Part shown: piece by piece, positions 41,645-51,355 of the stretch
Position numbering within the stretch: the stretch's first letter is position 1
Layout of the letters: every line of letters starts with the position of its first letter
Assembly (NCBI RefSeq): GCF_039537265.1
Contig: NZ_BAABAE010000003.1
Coordinates: 620,001 to 684,000 of the forward strand
Direction: 5' to 3'
DNA: 64,000 nucleotides
DNA from: Terrimesophilobacter bigeumensis
Lineage (GTDB): Bacteria; Actinomycetota; Actinomycetes; Actinomycetales; Microbacteriaceae
Notes under the pieces: model-generated
Told to the model about the DNA's origin: nothing
Database searches by the model: none
Seen by the model: the letters and a program-made list of their open reading frames with translations, nothing else
Made by a program: the position numbers and the translations under genes

Positions 41645-43057
41645 GTGAAGACCACCGTCGACCGCCTGAGCCCCACGCGCGTGAAGCTGACCATCTCGGT
41701 CACCCCCGAGGAGCTCAAGCCGAGCGTCGACCACGCCTACAAGCACATCGCCGAGCAGGTCAACATTCCCGGCTTCCGCAAGGGCAAGGTTCCTGCGCCG
41801 ATCATCGACCAGCGCATCGGTCGCGACGAGGTGCTCAACCACGCCGTCAACGACGGTCTCGACCGCTTCTATCGGCAGGCCGCGGATGAGGCCAAGGTTC
41901 GCCCGCTCGGACGTCCGGCCGCCGACATCGTCGAGCTGCCCAACGTCAAGGACTTCAGCGGCGACCTGCTCATCACCGTCGAGGTCGATGTGCGCCCCGA
42001 ATTCGCTCTCCCGAAGCTCGACGGCCTGAAGCTCACGGTCGACGCCGTCGAGGTGACGGATGCCGAGGTCGAGGAGGAGCTGCAGGGCCTGCTCAGCCGT
42101 TTCGGCACGCTCGTCACCGTCGACCGGCCGGCCGCGACCGGCGACTTCGTGCAGATCGACCTCGTTGCGACCATCGGCGGCGAGGAGGTCGACACGGCGA
42201 GCGGCATCTCCTACGAGGTGGGCAGCGGCGAGCTCATCGAAGGCATCGACGAAGCCCTCGACGGACTGAGCGCCGGCGAGGACACCACCTTCGAGGCACC
42301 GCTCATGGGTGGGGACCACGAGGGGGAGGCCGCGCAGATCGCCGTCAGCCTCACGGCCGTCAAGGAGCGCGAGGTTCCCCCCGCCGACGACGACTTCGCC
42401 CAGATCGCCAGCCAATTCGACACGATCGACGAACTCAAGGCGGACATCCGCGAGCAGGTCGGCCGCTCCAAGACCTTCGGGCAGGGCGCCCAGGCACGCG
42501 ACCAGATCGTCGACAAGCTCCTCGAGTCGGTCGAGATCCCCGTGCCGCCGCAGCTCGTCGAAGACGAGGTGCACCGCCACCTCGAGAACGAGAACCGCCT
42601 CGAAGACGACGAGCACCGCGCCGAGGTCACCGTGTCGAGCGAGAAGACGTTCCGCAGCCAGATCCTGCTCGACGCGATCGTCGAGGCCGAAGAGGTCAAG
42701 GTCAGCCAGGACGAGCTCACCCAGTACCTCGTGCAGGGCGCGGCCCAGTACCAGATGGAGCCGGGCGAGTTCATCAAGATTCTCGACGAGAACGGCCAGA
42801 TCCCCGGCATGATCGGCGAGGTCGCCCGCGGCAAGGCTCTCGCGACCGTGCTCTCCAAGGCGACCGTCACCGACACGAACGGCAAGGAAGTCGACCTCTC
42901 GGCGTTCACGGCATCCGCCACCGCCGAGGGCGGCGACTTCGTCGAGGCGAGCGCAGGAACCGGGTCCGGCGACCACGATGGCCACGACCACGGCGGCGCC
43001 AAGGACAGTCACGGACGCAAGCCCGGCCACGAGCACTACGGGCACGACCACAAGTAG
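41645..43057 (+). CDS. tig: Trigger factor
   Basis: This ribosome-bound chaperone and peptidyl-prolyl isomerase has 470 residues. The N-terminal ribosome-binding signature is FRKGKVPAPIIDQRIG; the FKBP-like PPIase domain (PAATGDFVQIDLVATIGGEEVD..., about 150-240) and helical C-terminal arms follow. The GTG start at 41645 has AGGAG upstream. The last 30 residues are Gly/His/Asp-rich (GDHDGHDHGGAKDSHGRKPGHEHYGHDHK), a possible metal-binding tail. The order tig-clpP1-clpP2-clpX is the conserved actinobacterial arrangement. Confidence 0.97.
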   Translation: MKTTVDRLSPTRVKLTISVTPEELKPSVDHAYKHIAEQVNIPGFRKGKVPAPIIDQRIGRDEVLNHAVNDGLDRFYRQAADEAKVRPLGRPAADIVELPNVKDFSGDLLITVEVDVRPEFALPKLDGLKLTVDAVEVTDAEVEEELQGLLSRFGTLVTVDRPAATGDFVQIDLVATIGGEEVDTASGISYEVGSGELIEGIDEALDGLSAGEDTTFEAPLMGGDHEGEAAQIAVSLTAVKEREVPPADDDFAQIASQFDTIDELKADIREQVGRSKTFGQGAQARDQIVDKLLESVEIPVPPQLVEDEVHRHLENENRLEDDEHRAEVTVSSEKTFRSQILLDAIVEAEEVKVSQDELTQYLVQGAAQYQMEPGEFIKILDENGQIPGMIGEVARGKALATVLSKATVTDTNGKEVDLSAFTASATAEGGDFVEASAGTGSGDHDGHDHGGAKDSHGRKPGHEHYGHDHK

Positions 43058-43149
43058 GCCGCGCGCGTTCTTGTCGGGCGCGGGTCAATAGTCACCCGCG
43101 TGTAATGAAATCACCCGCGCGACGAGTCGCGCGAGGCACCGCGGCGCTC

Positions 43150-43195
43150 TGCCGAGGGCGAACATGCCAGATCGCGTCGGCGCGCTCCGATAGAT
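43150..43195 (+). promoter_or_regulatory. clpP1 promoter with near-consensus ClgR box
   Basis: TGCCGAGGGCGAAC (43150-43163) differs in one base from the core of the ClgR activator site as I recall it (CGCYNANRGCGWWS). TAGATT at 43190-43195 fits a -10. ClgR activates clp genes in actinomycetes, so the placement upstream of clpP1P2 is sensible, but the match is from memory. Confidence 0.4.
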
Positions 43196-43232
43196 TCGAC
43201 TCACAGCGACAACGGAAACGGAGCTCGACAGC

Positions 43233-43847
43233 ATGGCCCAACCGGCACTGGTCAGCAGCATCTTCGACCAACTCCTCCAGGACCGCATCATCTGGCTTGG
43301 CTCAGAGGTGCGCGACGACAACGCGAACGAGATCTGCGCGAAGATCCTGCTGCTCGCTGCGGAGGACTCCAAGCGCGACATCTACCTCTACGTCAACTCG
43401 CCAGGCGGTTCGATCACCGCGGGCATGGCGATCTACGACACCATGAAGTTCGTCCCCAACGACATCGTCACGGTCGGTATTGGCATGGCCGCCTCGATGG
43501 GGCAGTTCCTGCTCTCCTCCGGCACGAAGGGCAAGCGCTACATCACGCCCAACGCGCGCGTGCTCCTGCACCAGCCTTCGGGTGGTTTCGGTGGCACCGC
43601 AGCGGACATCCAGACCCAGGCGAAGGTCATCCTCGACATGAAGAAGCGGATGGCGGAACTCACGGCCGAGCAGACCGGCAAGTCGGTCGACCAGATCATC
43701 GAAGACGGCGACCGGGACAACTGGTTCACGGCCCAGGAGGCTCTCGAGTACGGGTTTGTCGACCACCTGCGCGAGTTCGCGACGGATGTCATTGGCGGCG
43801 GCGGCACGGACGACTCGGGCAACTCCGGCGACTCGGCGAAGAAGTAG
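43233..43847 (+). CDS. clpP1: ATP-dependent Clp protease proteolytic subunit 1
   Basis: A serine peptidase subunit of 204 residues that forms tetradecameric chambers with ClpP2 and is fed by ClpX or ClpC. Catalytic serine lies in GIGMAASMGQFLLSSGTKGKRY, histidine in RVLLHQPSGGFGG, and aspartate in the DGDRDNWF region. The C-terminus (GGGGTDDSGNSGDSAKK) is Gly/Ser-rich. The clpP2 start lies 11 bases past its stop, so the two are one operon. Confidence 0.96.
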   Translation: MAQPALVSSIFDQLLQDRIIWLGSEVRDDNANEICAKILLLAAEDSKRDIYLYVNSPGGSITAGMAIYDTMKFVPNDIVTVGIGMAASMGQFLLSSGTKGKRYITPNARVLLHQPSGGFGGTAADIQTQAKVILDMKKRMAELTAEQTGKSVDQIIEDGDRDNWFTAQEALEYGFVDHLREFATDVIGGGGTDDSGNSGDSAKK

Positions 43848-43858
43848 GGACACGACAG

Positions 43859-44551
43859 ATGGAATTCACCAACCCTTCGATGTACTCAGGGCGACAGGCG
43901 GCGGGCGGCATCGCCAGCCCCGGCGCGGAGTCGCGCTACATCCTCCCCAGCTTCGAGGAGCGCACCGCCTACGGCTACAAGCGGCAGGACCCCTACGCGA
44001 AGCTCTTCGAGGACCGCATCGTGTTCCTCGGGGTGCAGATCGACGACGCCTCCGCGGATGACGTCATGGCACAGCTTCTCGTGCTCGAGAGCCAGGACCC
44101 CGACCGCGACATCGTCATGTACATCAACTCGCCCGGTGGCTCCTTCACCGCGATGACGGCCATCTACGACACGATGCAGTACATCCGGCCGCAGATCCAG
44201 ACCGTGTGCCTCGGCCAGGCGGCCTCCGCCGCAGCCGTGCTGCTCGCGGCCGGTGCGCCGGGCAAGCGGCTCGCACTTCCGAACGCGCGCATCCTCATCC
44301 ACCAGCCGGCGACCGGGGATGCCGGCCACGGCCAGGCCTCCGACATCGAGATCCAGGCGAGGGAGATCCAGCGGATGCGCACCTGGCTCGAGGAGACCAT
44401 CTCCAGCCACTCGAACCGCACCCCCGAGCAGGTCAACAAGGACATCGACCGCGACAACATCCTGAGCGCGGCCGAGGCCCTCGAGTACGGGCTCATCGAC
44501 CAGGTGCTCACGAGCCGGAAGACCACGCCCGCGGCGATCGCCGCGAAGTAG
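43859..44551 (+). CDS. clpP2: ATP-dependent Clp protease proteolytic subunit 2
   Basis: The second ClpP paralogue, with 230 residues and a longer N-terminal extension (EFTNPSMYSGRQAAGGIASPGAESRYILP). The catalytic serine is in CLGQAASAAAVLLAAGAPGKRL, histidine in ARILIHQPAT, and aspartate in KDIDRDNIL. Actinomycetes normally need both ClpP1 and ClpP2 for an active mixed complex. A weak AGGGA lies eight bases upstream of the ATG. Confidence 0.96.
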   Translation: MEFTNPSMYSGRQAAGGIASPGAESRYILPSFEERTAYGYKRQDPYAKLFEDRIVFLGVQIDDASADDVMAQLLVLESQDPDRDIVMYINSPGGSFTAMTAIYDTMQYIRPQIQTVCLGQAASAAAVLLAAGAPGKRLALPNARILIHQPATGDAGHGQASDIEIQAREIQRMRTWLEETISSHSNRTPEQVNKDIDRDNILSAAEALEYGLIDQVLTSRKTTPAAIAAK

Positions 44552-44564
44552 GTCGGATCTCGGG

Positions 44565-44639
44565 TCGAGCTTGCCGAGATACGGTCTCGACAAGCTCGAC
44601 CGGAGAAGGTGCGCTCGACCGGAGAAGGTGCGCTCGACC
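44565..44639. repeat. Inverted GTCGAGCTTG/CAAGCTCGAC repeat and a 19-bp tandem duplication
   Basis: GTCGAGCTTG (about 44564-44573) is inverted as CAAGCTCGAC (44591-44600); GGTCTCGACAAGCTCGACC is typical of dispersed Microbacteriaceae repeats. It is followed by two perfect 19-bp units GGAGAAGGTGCGCTCGACC at 44602-44620 and 44621-44639. The block sits between the convergent clpP2 and copC-like genes. Confidence 0.75.
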
Positions 44640-44650
44640 CGCATCGCGAG

Positions 44651-45271
44651 CTACTGGGTCGGCGGTGTCTTGCGCGGCCTGAGCAGCAGAAGCGTCGCGA
44701 CGACAGCGATCGCCACGGCGAGGACTCCGCCGCCGATCCACAGGGCATTCGTCACGGAGTCGTCCGCGGCGCCTCCGGCATCCGGCGGCGTGACTCCGGG
44801 CTCGGAAGCCGCAGGCTCCGGCTCGGTCGCCTCGCCGCACACCGGCGGCGACATCGTTCCCACGGTCGATGTCTCGGCACCCGCCGCCGGCTCCCAGCTG
44901 TAGGGGATCTCGCCGGAGACGGTGTGGCCGTCCGCCGAGATCACCTGCCAGGTGAGCGTGTAGTCGCCGGCCGGGCCGGCCGCCGCCGTCATCGAGACCG
45001 ATGGCCCGCTCACGGTGACGCATCCGTCGCCGTAGTAGAGACCGTCGGGGCCGACGACCTGCATGACGAATCCGCCGCCCGCCCCACCGAGGTCGAGGAG
45101 GTTGTCGTTCGTCGTGACGATGAACTCGTCCGGCAGGGTCGTGAGCACCTCGTTCTCACTTGGTGTCGACGACAGGTAGAAGTTGTGCGCGAACGCGGGC
45201 GAGGCCGCGGCCAGGACGGCCACGGTCGCCACGAAACCGGCTAGCGCGATCTGGCGTGTGAGGTTCCGCAC
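44651..45271 (-). CDS. CopC-domain copper resistance protein, membrane anchored
   Basis: This 206-residue exported protein has a signal peptide ending ...SPAFA. The mature N-terminal histidine (HNFYLSSTPSENEVLTTLPDEF) is the expected Cu(II) ligand of CopC proteins. The beta-sandwich continues with WQVISADGHTVSGEIPYSW. A Pro/Glu-rich linker and a single C-terminal membrane helix (ALWIGGGVLAVAIAVVATLLLL) with a basic stop-transfer tail anchor it. It is the third gene of a minus-strand operon with a YcnI-like protein and an unknown membrane protein. A role in copper uptake or buffering outside the membrane is likely. Confidence 0.88.
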   Translation of the reverse strand: MRNLTRQIALAGFVATVAVLAAASPAFAHNFYLSSTPSENEVLTTLPDEFIVTTNDNLLDLGGAGGGFVMQVVGPDGLYYGDGCVTVSGPSVSMTAAAGPAGDYTLTWQVISADGHTVSGEIPYSWEPAAGAETSTVGTMSPPVCGEATEPEPAASEPGVTPPDAGGAADDSVTNALWIGGGVLAVAIAVVATLLLLRPRKTPPTQ

Positions 45272-45274
45272 GGC

Positions 45275-45952
45275 TCAGCTCACCTCCTTCCGGCGTAGGC
45301 CGGCGATCGCGACGACGACGCCGATCGCCCCGAGCACGAGTCCGCCGACCCCGAGACCACGAGCCACGGCATCCGCGCTCGACTCACCGGCATCGGCCGA
45401 TCCGGCCTGGTCGCCGTGATGGTCGCCTGTCGGCGCGTCGCCCACGTAGAGGACGGGCGCCGGATGCTCGGCGTCCTCCCCGGTCTCTGCCCACGAGACG
45501 ACGGTGCCGTCGCTGTAGGTCTGAAGCGTGGTGAACGTCACGGAGCCGACATCCGGCACCGGGCCGAGAGAGACGGGGAACACCTGGAGCTGCCCGGTCG
45601 CGATCTCGTGGCCGGGGTCGGCGGTCCAGACGATCGAGGTGACCGCCTCGGTGATGGTGTTCTCGCCGACCGTGACCGGGGTGGGCAGGGCCTCGCGGAT
45701 GAGCTCCGCGGTCCACCCGGTGACCGGCACGTAGCTCACGCTCGAGAACGGCGTGTCGGTCGGCAGTGTGACCTCGAGCTTCGTCGTGACGGCGGTCGCC
45801 GACTCGTTCGGCACCTTGAAGTCGATGAGCGCGTACGACCCCGGGGATGCCGTATCGGGGCTCACACTCACGTGGGCGGATGCTGCCGCCGGAGCGGCGA
45901 GAGCGAGCATGAGTGCGGCGCCGGCGGCCGCGACGATATGGAGTTTCTTCAT
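45275..45952 (-). CDS. YcnI-family (DUF1775) exported copper-binding protein
   Basis: This 225-residue protein has a signal peptide (MKKLHIVAAAGAALMLALAAPAAASA). The mature protein begins HVSVSPDTASPGSYALIDFKVPNES, the YcnI N-terminus whose histidine binds Cu(II). A conserved tryptophan is in VTGWTAEL. The C-terminus carries a His/Asp linker (GDHHGDQAG) and one membrane helix. The ATG at 45952 has AAAGGA upstream; upstream frame extension is rejected. The next gene, copC, starts three bases after its stop. Confidence 0.9.
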   Translation of the reverse strand: MKKLHIVAAAGAALMLALAAPAAASAHVSVSPDTASPGSYALIDFKVPNESATAVTTKLEVTLPTDTPFSSVSYVPVTGWTAELIREALPTPVTVGENTITEAVTSIVWTADPGHEIATGQLQVFPVSLGPVPDVGSVTFTTLQTYSDGTVVSWAETGEDAEHPAPVLYVGDAPTGDHHGDQAGSADAGESSADAVARGLGVGGLVLGAIGVVVAIAGLRRKEVS

Positions 45953-45966
45953 GGGAATCCTTTCCG

Positions 45967-45982
45967 CCGTGCCGCGGCACGG
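45967..45982. promoter_or_regulatory. 16-bp perfect palindrome upstream of the ycnI-like gene
   Basis: CCGTGCCG-CGGCACGG lies five bases upstream of the AAAGGA ribosome site of the YcnI-like gene. It may be an operator or a leader hairpin controlling the ycnI-copC pair. The binding protein is unknown. Confidence 0.5.
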
Positions 45983-46046
45983 GGTTCGACAATGCACGGC
46001 TTCGTCCGTGCGCGATCTGGTGGCTGCGCAGTGGCGCAGGAGAGTG

Positions 46047-46664
46047 TCAGGCGAGCCGGGCCGACGGCGGACCGCGGTGGCGCAGCTCGGCGAATTCGAG
46101 TCGGCGGACACGGGGGTGTTCGGCGTGGATGCGCGTGGCCGTGAGCCGCACGCGGGCCGACTCCGCGACGGGCTCCGGCATCCGGGCCAGCAGGCCGAGG
46201 ACGATGGTGCGTGCGAATCCGGCGATCGTCGCGGCCGACCGCTCACCGTAGGCGAGCGCGAGGAAGGTGATGACAGCGGCGGCGAGGTGCGCGAGCCACA
46301 TGTCGCCGGTCGTGTGGGAATGGCCGGTGAGCGGCGCGAGGAGGGTCAGGGCTCCGTGGTCGTGACCCGTCGTCGGTGCGCCCACCGGAGGGATGGTCGT
46401 CGGCGCCGCGGATGCCGCCCCGCTGAGCGCGCTGAACACGCCGTGGAACATGGCCTGGCTGGCCGCGATCGAGGCAGCCAGGCGCATCCGGGGCCACCGT
46501 CTGCCGGCGAGGGCGATGCACACGAGCCAGGAGAACGCGAGGCACAGGGCGAGTCCGGCGGTGCCGGGAAGCGGTCCGCCGGCGACCAGGTGCGAGAAGG
46601 CTGCGACGAAGGTCGAGACGAGGGCCGCGAGGGTTCCGCGGGCGACTCGTGTCCACCGTGTCAT
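46047..46664 (-). CDS. Membrane protein of the copper operon, unknown function
   Basis: A 205-residue protein with about five membrane helices (GTLAALVSTFVAAFSHLVAGG; TAGLALCLAFSWLVCIAL; MWLAHLAAAVITFLALAYG). A histidine-containing loop (TGHDHGALTLLAPLTGHSHTTG) could bind metal. It precedes the YcnI- and CopC-like genes on the same strand with a 94-bp gap. I do not recognise the family beyond recurrent association with these genes in actinomycetes (recalled, not checked). Confidence 0.65.
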   Translation of the reverse strand: MTRWTRVARGTLAALVSTFVAAFSHLVAGGPLPGTAGLALCLAFSWLVCIALAGRRWPRMRLAASIAASQAMFHGVFSALSGAASAAPTTIPPVGAPTTGHDHGALTLLAPLTGHSHTTGDMWLAHLAAAVITFLALAYGERSAATIAGFARTIVLGLLARMPEPVAESARVRLTATRIHAEHPRVRRLEFAELRHRGPPSARLA

Positions 46665-46863
46665 GGTTCTGCCCCGGACTTCCTCTCGCGAACGACCCTT
46701 CCAGTCTAGGCGGCGCGCCGGGGCCCCAAACGGTCACGTTGCAGCGACTGTCACCGCGCCGGGTTAGGCTCGTATCTGCACCGGATTCTGTAGTCGGGGT
46801 CCGTGCACAGAGTTTCGTGCGATGGCCCACAGCGTTGCGGGTCCACACCAGGAGGAGGCGAGC

Positions 46864-48141
<1,278 letters not shown>

Positions 48142-48154
48142 AAGTCGCCCGTTC

Positions 48155-48306
48155 CCTGAGGAGCGCGCGGCGCAGAGCAATGAGGACCATTTCTGATCCT
48201 CATGCGTCGCCGGCGCTGACCGGCGTCTCGCCGGTCAGGTAGCGGGCGTCACGACGGGAGCCGTCCGTGATGCCCCCTCGTCGCAGTGCGTCGCGCGCTC
48301 CTCGGG
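48155..48306. ncRNA. Candidate structured RNA or cruciform: 20-bp stem enclosing three hairpins
   Basis: Bases 48155-48174 pair with 48287-48306 (20 bp, two G:U). Inside lie ATGAGGA/TCCTCAT (48180-48203, 7 bp), CTGACCGGCG-TCT-CGCCGGTCAG (48216-48238, perfect 10 bp) and 48245-48274 (13 bp with one bulged C, triloop GAG). Together they form a four-way junction in a non-coding stretch after clpX and before the ROK promoter. The middle hairpin could end the clpX transcript. The whole may be an RNA gene, a cis element or a mobile palindromic unit. Confidence 0.5.
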
Positions 48307-48333
48307 CAACGGTGGCTTCCCACAAACTCGTCC

Positions 48334-48378
48334 TTGACATTCTTCGCGACTTACTTCTAAGGTTCCTTTAGTTCTAAA
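48334..48378 (+). promoter_or_regulatory. Promoter and candidate ROK operator of the alpha-glucoside operon
   Basis: TTGACA (48334-48339), 18-base spacer, TAAGGT (48358-48363). The palindrome TTTAG-TT-CTAAA (48367-48378) overlaps the likely transcription start. TTAG/CTAA inverted motifs are typical of ROK/XylR operators, so autorepression is inferred. Confidence 0.6.
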
Positions 48379-48406
48379 CAAAGTTGTTCCCGAACCAAGG
48401 ACCCCC

Positions 48407-49633
48407 ATGGCGACTCGCTCGACCGGCCGCACCGACGTCACTCGGTCCGCGATCCTCGCGCGTCTCGGTGCGCAGGGCCCCGCGTCCCGCGCCGACCTCG
48501 CGCGAGCTCTCGACGTGAGTCCCGCCCTCATCACGCAGCTCGTCAAGGAACTCATCGCGGATGGCCTGGTCGATGAGCGGGAGCACTCGCCGTCGCAGGG
48601 CGGACGCCCCGCCAGACGGCTCGGCCTCGTCTCGTCAGCCGGCCACGCGGTCGGACTCAAGATCGCACCCGATCACCTCGCCTTCGTCGAGGTCGAGCTC
48701 GATGGAACCGTCATCCGCTCGGCGCAGGAACCCTTCGACGCGTCGTCGGCCACTCTCCTCGAGGGCCTCGGCAATGCTGTAGAGGGCTTCATCGATGGCG
48801 GCAGCGGCGTACCGATCCTGGGTATCGGCGTCGCGATCCCCGGCACCGTCGACGCCCAGGGCAGCGGCATCGTCGACTCCTACCAGCTGGACTGGAACGA
48901 CATGCCGATCGGCCCGACGCTGCGCCGGATGCTCGGACTTCCGGTGCTCGTCGAGAACAACGTCAACGCGCTCGCCATGGCGGAACGGCTCTTCGGCATC
49001 GGCCGCAACCACGCCACATTCCTCACCCTCACGATCGGTACCGGCGTCGGCCTCGGGCTCGTCATGGATGGCGTCGTTCTTCGTGGCGGCTCGGGGGGAG
49101 CCGGTGAGATCGGTCACGTCCCGCTCGTGGCGGACGGCATCCTCTGCAGCTGCGGGAACCACGGATGCCTCGAGACCGTGATCGGCCAGGCAAGCCTCGA
49201 GCGGCGGGCGCGCGATGCGGGGGTCATCCCCCCGCGCGCCGGGATCGCCGCGCTCACGCGGGCGGCCGACGATGGCGACGCGCGCGCGCAGGCGATCTTC
49301 AGCGAGGCGGGCCAGGTCCTCGCCCGCGTGCTTGCCGGCGTCGTGCAGGTCTTCGATCCCGAGTCCGTCATCGTTCTCGGTGAGGGAACCGCCGCCTGGA
49401 AGCATTGGGCGTCGGGCTTCGAGCCCGAGTTCCGGGCCACCCTCCTTCCCTCGCGTCGCGGCGTTCCCGTGGAGATCGAGACCTGGACGGACGAGAGCTG
49501 GGCGCAGGGTGCCGCAGCTCTCGTGCTCTCGACCCCGTTCGATGCGGTGGGTCTTGCCGGCGAGCAGGGGCGTCTTGTGAGATCCAGGCTCTCTGTCGTG
49601 CCGAAGCCGGGGGTGCAGAGCCATGGTCGGTGA
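48407..49633 (+). CDS. ROK-family transcriptional repressor
   Basis: The 408-residue regulator has an N-terminal winged helix (TRSAILARLGAQGPASRADLARALDVSPALITQLVKELIADGLV) and a ROK sugar-kinase-like domain. The ROK signature with zinc-binding cysteines is GEIGHVPLVADGILCSCGNHGCLET; VAIPGTVDAQGSG and LTIGTGVGLGLVMDG are also present. It would sense a sugar and control the following transporter and hydrolase genes. AAGGACCCCC precedes the ATG. The permease gene begins inside its last codons (49623), so they are co-transcribed. Confidence 0.9.
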   Translation: MATRSTGRTDVTRSAILARLGAQGPASRADLARALDVSPALITQLVKELIADGLVDEREHSPSQGGRPARRLGLVSSAGHAVGLKIAPDHLAFVEVELDGTVIRSAQEPFDASSATLLEGLGNAVEGFIDGGSGVPILGIGVAIPGTVDAQGSGIVDSYQLDWNDMPIGPTLRRMLGLPVLVENNVNALAMAERLFGIGRNHATFLTLTIGTGVGLGLVMDGVVLRGGSGGAGEIGHVPLVADGILCSCGNHGCLETVIGQASLERRARDAGVIPPRAGIAALTRAADDGDARAQAIFSEAGQVLARVLAGVVQVFDPESVIVLGEGTAAWKHWASGFEPEFRATLLPSRRGVPVEIETWTDESWAQGAAALVLSTPFDAVGLAGEQGRLVRSRLSVVPKPGVQSHGR

Positions 49634-50507
49634 TCGCGGATGGAAGAAGGTCGGCCTGGTGGCGCTGTTCCTCCTGCCTGCCCTGATCCCGCTCCTGGTC
49701 TTCCGCATCTTCCCGATGCTCGCCTCGCTCTGGGTGAGCATGACCAAGTGGAATCTCCTCCGGCCGCCGGAGTACCTCGGGATCGACAACTATGTCGAGG
49801 TGCTCACGGATGCCAAGTTCCACAAGGCGCTCCTCAACACCCTCTATTACATGGTGGGCTATCTCCCGCTCGTGCTCGTGGGGGCGATCGCCATCGCCGT
49901 GCTCCTGAACAGCAAGCTCAAGGGTGCGACCTTCTTCCGGGGCATCTACTTCCTGCCCGTCGTCACGAGCTGGGTCGTCGTGGCGCTCCTGTGGAAGTGG
50001 CTCCTGAGCCCGCAGGGCGGGATGGTCAACTACGTGCTCGGGCTCGTGGGGATCGACGGGCCGGGATGGTGGACCGATCCGAACTGGGCGATGCCCTCGA
50101 TCATCATCGCCTCGGTGTGGAAGGACCTCGGCTTCAACATGCTGATCCTGCTGGCCGGGCTCCAGAGCATCCCCGACCACCTCTACGAGGCCGCCACGAT
50201 CGACGGGGCGACCCGCTGGGAGAAACTGCGGTACGTCACCCTTCCGCTGCTGACCCCCTCGATCCTGTTCGCGATGATCCTTGCGATGATCGGGGCATTC
50301 CAGGTCTTCGATCAGGTCTGGGTCATGACGGAAGGCGGCCCGGCCGGTGCCACGACGGTCGTCATGGAGCAGGTCGTCAAGAACGCCTTCAAGTACGGAC
50401 TCATGGGGGAGGCCTCCGCGATGAGCTGGGTGCTCTTCGCGATCATCCTCCTGTTCACGGTCTTCCAGCTGAGATTCCAGAAGCGGTGGGTGCACTATGG
50501 GGACTGA
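49623..50507 (+). CDS. ABC sugar transporter permease (MalF type)
   Basis: The 294-residue inner-membrane permease has six membrane helices. The cytoplasmic EAA loop that contacts the ATPase is YEAATIDGATRWEKLRYVTLPLLTPS (about residue 190). The N-terminal block RIFPMLASLWVSMTKWN is typical of carbohydrate uptake transporter-1 permeases. It overlaps the regulator gene by 11 bases and the second permease by 11 bases. Confidence 0.93.
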   Translation: MVGDRGWKKVGLVALFLLPALIPLLVFRIFPMLASLWVSMTKWNLLRPPEYLGIDNYVEVLTDAKFHKALLNTLYYMVGYLPLVLVGAIAIAVLLNSKLKGATFFRGIYFLPVVTSWVVVALLWKWLLSPQGGMVNYVLGLVGIDGPGWWTDPNWAMPSIIIASVWKDLGFNMLILLAGLQSIPDHLYEAATIDGATRWEKLRYVTLPLLTPSILFAMILAMIGAFQVFDQVWVMTEGGPAGATTVVMEQVVKNAFKYGLMGEASAMSWVLFAIILLFTVFQLRFQKRWVHYGD

Positions 50508-51324
50508 ATCGAAGGCCGCGGTCTGGACGCGTACGATCGTCATCGCCGCAGGCGGGCTCGTCTTCCTCTTCCCCTTCGTGTGGATGGTCTCGACCTCGCT
50601 CACGACGACGGGCGAACTGTTCAAGCTGCCGCCGCAGCTCATCCCCAACCCGGTGGACGGCGCGGCCTACGAGCGGTTGTTCACCGAGGTCCCGATCCTC
50701 CGCTGGGTCCTCAACAGCGTCGGGGTCTCCCTCGCCGTCACCTTCCTCCAGGTGCTCAGCAGTGCGATGGCCGCCTACGCCTTCACCCGGTTGACCTTCC
50801 GAGGGCGCAACGCGATCTTCGTCCTCTTCCTCGCAACCCTCATGGTCCCCTTCCAGGTCATGGTGGTTCCCCTCTTCATCGAGTTGAGGTACATGGGGAT
50901 GCTCGACTCCTACTGGGGCCTCATCATCCCTGAGATGGCGATGCCGTTCGGGGTCTTCCTGCTGCGCCAGGCCTTCCTCGGTCTCCCGCGCGAGCTGGAG
51001 GAGGCCGCCTTCATGGATGGCGCCGGCCACATCCGCAACTTCTTCACCCTCGTGCTGCCGCTCTCGAAGCCGGCGATCGCGACGGTCGCCGTCTTCTCCT
51101 TCATGGGCTCCTGGAACAACTTCCTGTGGCCCCTCATCATCATCAACTCCCCGGACTTGATGACGCTGCCCCTTGGTCTCTCCAGCCTCTCCAGCCGGTT
51201 CGTCACCGACTGGAACCTCGTGCTGGCGGGAGCGACGATCTCCGTTCTGCCGATCGTCGCTGTATTTCTGTTTGCGCAACGCTACGTCCTCCAAGGCGTT
51301 GCCATGTCGGGGCTCAAAGGCTGA
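50497..51324 (+). CDS. ABC sugar transporter permease (MalG type)
   Basis: The second permease, with 275 residues and six membrane helices. Its EAA loop is LEEAAFMDGAGHIRNFFTLVLPLSKP; FLFPFVWMVSTSL at the N-terminus and QRYVLQGVAMSGLKG at the C-terminus are standard for the MalG family. With the MalF-type partner it forms the membrane channel; the ATPase must come from another locus. Confidence 0.93.
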   Translation: MGTESKAAVWTRTIVIAAGGLVFLFPFVWMVSTSLTTTGELFKLPPQLIPNPVDGAAYERLFTEVPILRWVLNSVGVSLAVTFLQVLSSAMAAYAFTRLTFRGRNAIFVLFLATLMVPFQVMVVPLFIELRYMGMLDSYWGLIIPEMAMPFGVFLLRQAFLGLPRELEEAAFMDGAGHIRNFFTLVLPLSKPAIATVAVFSFMGSWNNFLWPLIIINSPDLMTLPLGLSSLSSRFVTDWNLVLAGATISVLPIVAVFLFAQRYVLQGVAMSGLKG

Positions 51325-51355
51325 GCCCTTCATCGAGAGAGGAACAACCGCAATC

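Noticed and set aside
48155..48306. Retron RNA, integron attC site or CRISPR array
   Set aside because: There is no reverse transcriptase or integrase nearby, no attC core sites (RYYYAAC/GTTRRRY), and no regular spacer pattern; only the folded structure is supported.
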